Source: Prorocentrum cordatum
Lineage: Eukaryota; Sar; Dinophyceae; Prorocentrales; Prorocentraceae
Direction: 5' to 3'
Length of the DNA: 64,000 nt
Assembly (NCBI GenBank): GCA_963575745.1
Contig: CAUYUJ010016909.1
Coordinates: forward strand, 72,501 to 136,500
Position 1 is the stretch's first letter. Each line of letters starts with the position of its first letter. This document shows positions 63,886 through 64,000 of the stretch, piece by piece. The notes beneath the pieces are model-generated. The model searched no databases. It saw nothing but the letters and a program-made list of their open reading frames with translations, and was not told the DNA's origin. Made by a program: the position numbers and the translations under genes.

Positions 63886-64000
63886 TCCTGATTGCCTCGA
63901 GGAAAAGCTTGTGCCAACTTTTCCGGGGCCGAGGAAGGCGTGGAAAAAGGGAAGAGGAGGAGCGGAAAAGAAGAGGAGAAGAGGAAAAGAGGAGGGGGTG
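63886..64000. repeat. Start of a GGA-rich tract at the window edge
   Basis: GGA/GAAAAGAGGAG from about 63950 to the end. Confidence 0.7.

Overview
This window reads as nuclear DNA of a dinoflagellate. The strongest sign is a 20/21 match to the dinoflagellate spliced leader (DinoSL), on the minus strand at 12782-12802, lying upstream of a broken coding region. Other signs are LINE and copia-type retroelement relics with dinoflagellate-style domain order, very GC-rich DNA, many GGA/TCC arrays, and a dense crowd of miniature inverted-repeat elements. A Prorocentrum-like source is possible from the general look (poly-Glu/poly-Gly reading frames, CCAAGA islands), but that is a weak inference. I found no intact gene. 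Almost every long open frame is a translation of simple repeats.

Layout. 0-8 kb: GGA/TCC arrays, a copia RNase H relic (2586-3480, minus) and a 100-N gap. 8-12.8 kb: a LINE (minus, endonuclease then reverse transcriptase, frameshifted) next to a decayed SL-headed gene (minus) whose leader holds a 163-bp palindromic element. 12.8-37 kb: a mosaic of short (125-240 bp) elements with terminal inverted repeats, several with clear target-site duplications, mixed with TCC arrays and short tandem repeats. The most telling locus is 30.5-31.5 kb, where a 172-bp element sits in a repeat whose unoccupied copy is at 36.3 kb. 37.9-38.9 kb: TA/CA-rich and ATC satellites with the third gap. 40.1-48.8 kb: a block clearly richer in A+T than its surroundings, with a foldback-like structure (42.76-44.06 kb) and a GTC/ATC array. 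48.9-51.05 kb: the 3' part of a second retroelement (plus strand) with a zinc finger and a domain carrying methyltransferase-like motifs, split by a 120-bp element. 51-54.8 kb: G-rich and TCC-rich DNA. 54.9-56 kb: a roughly 1-kb inverted satellite. 56-59.6 kb: GGA and diverged GAT/ATC arrays. 59.9-62.8 kb: CCAAGA island, CTATG/CTAAG array and tandem duplications.

No set of genes here works together. The biology is that of transposition and repeat growth: retroelements landed and decayed, small elements inserted into them and into each other, and microsatellites grew inside some of the small elements. All three assembly gaps are exactly 100 N and touch trinucleotide arrays, so the true array lengths are unknown.
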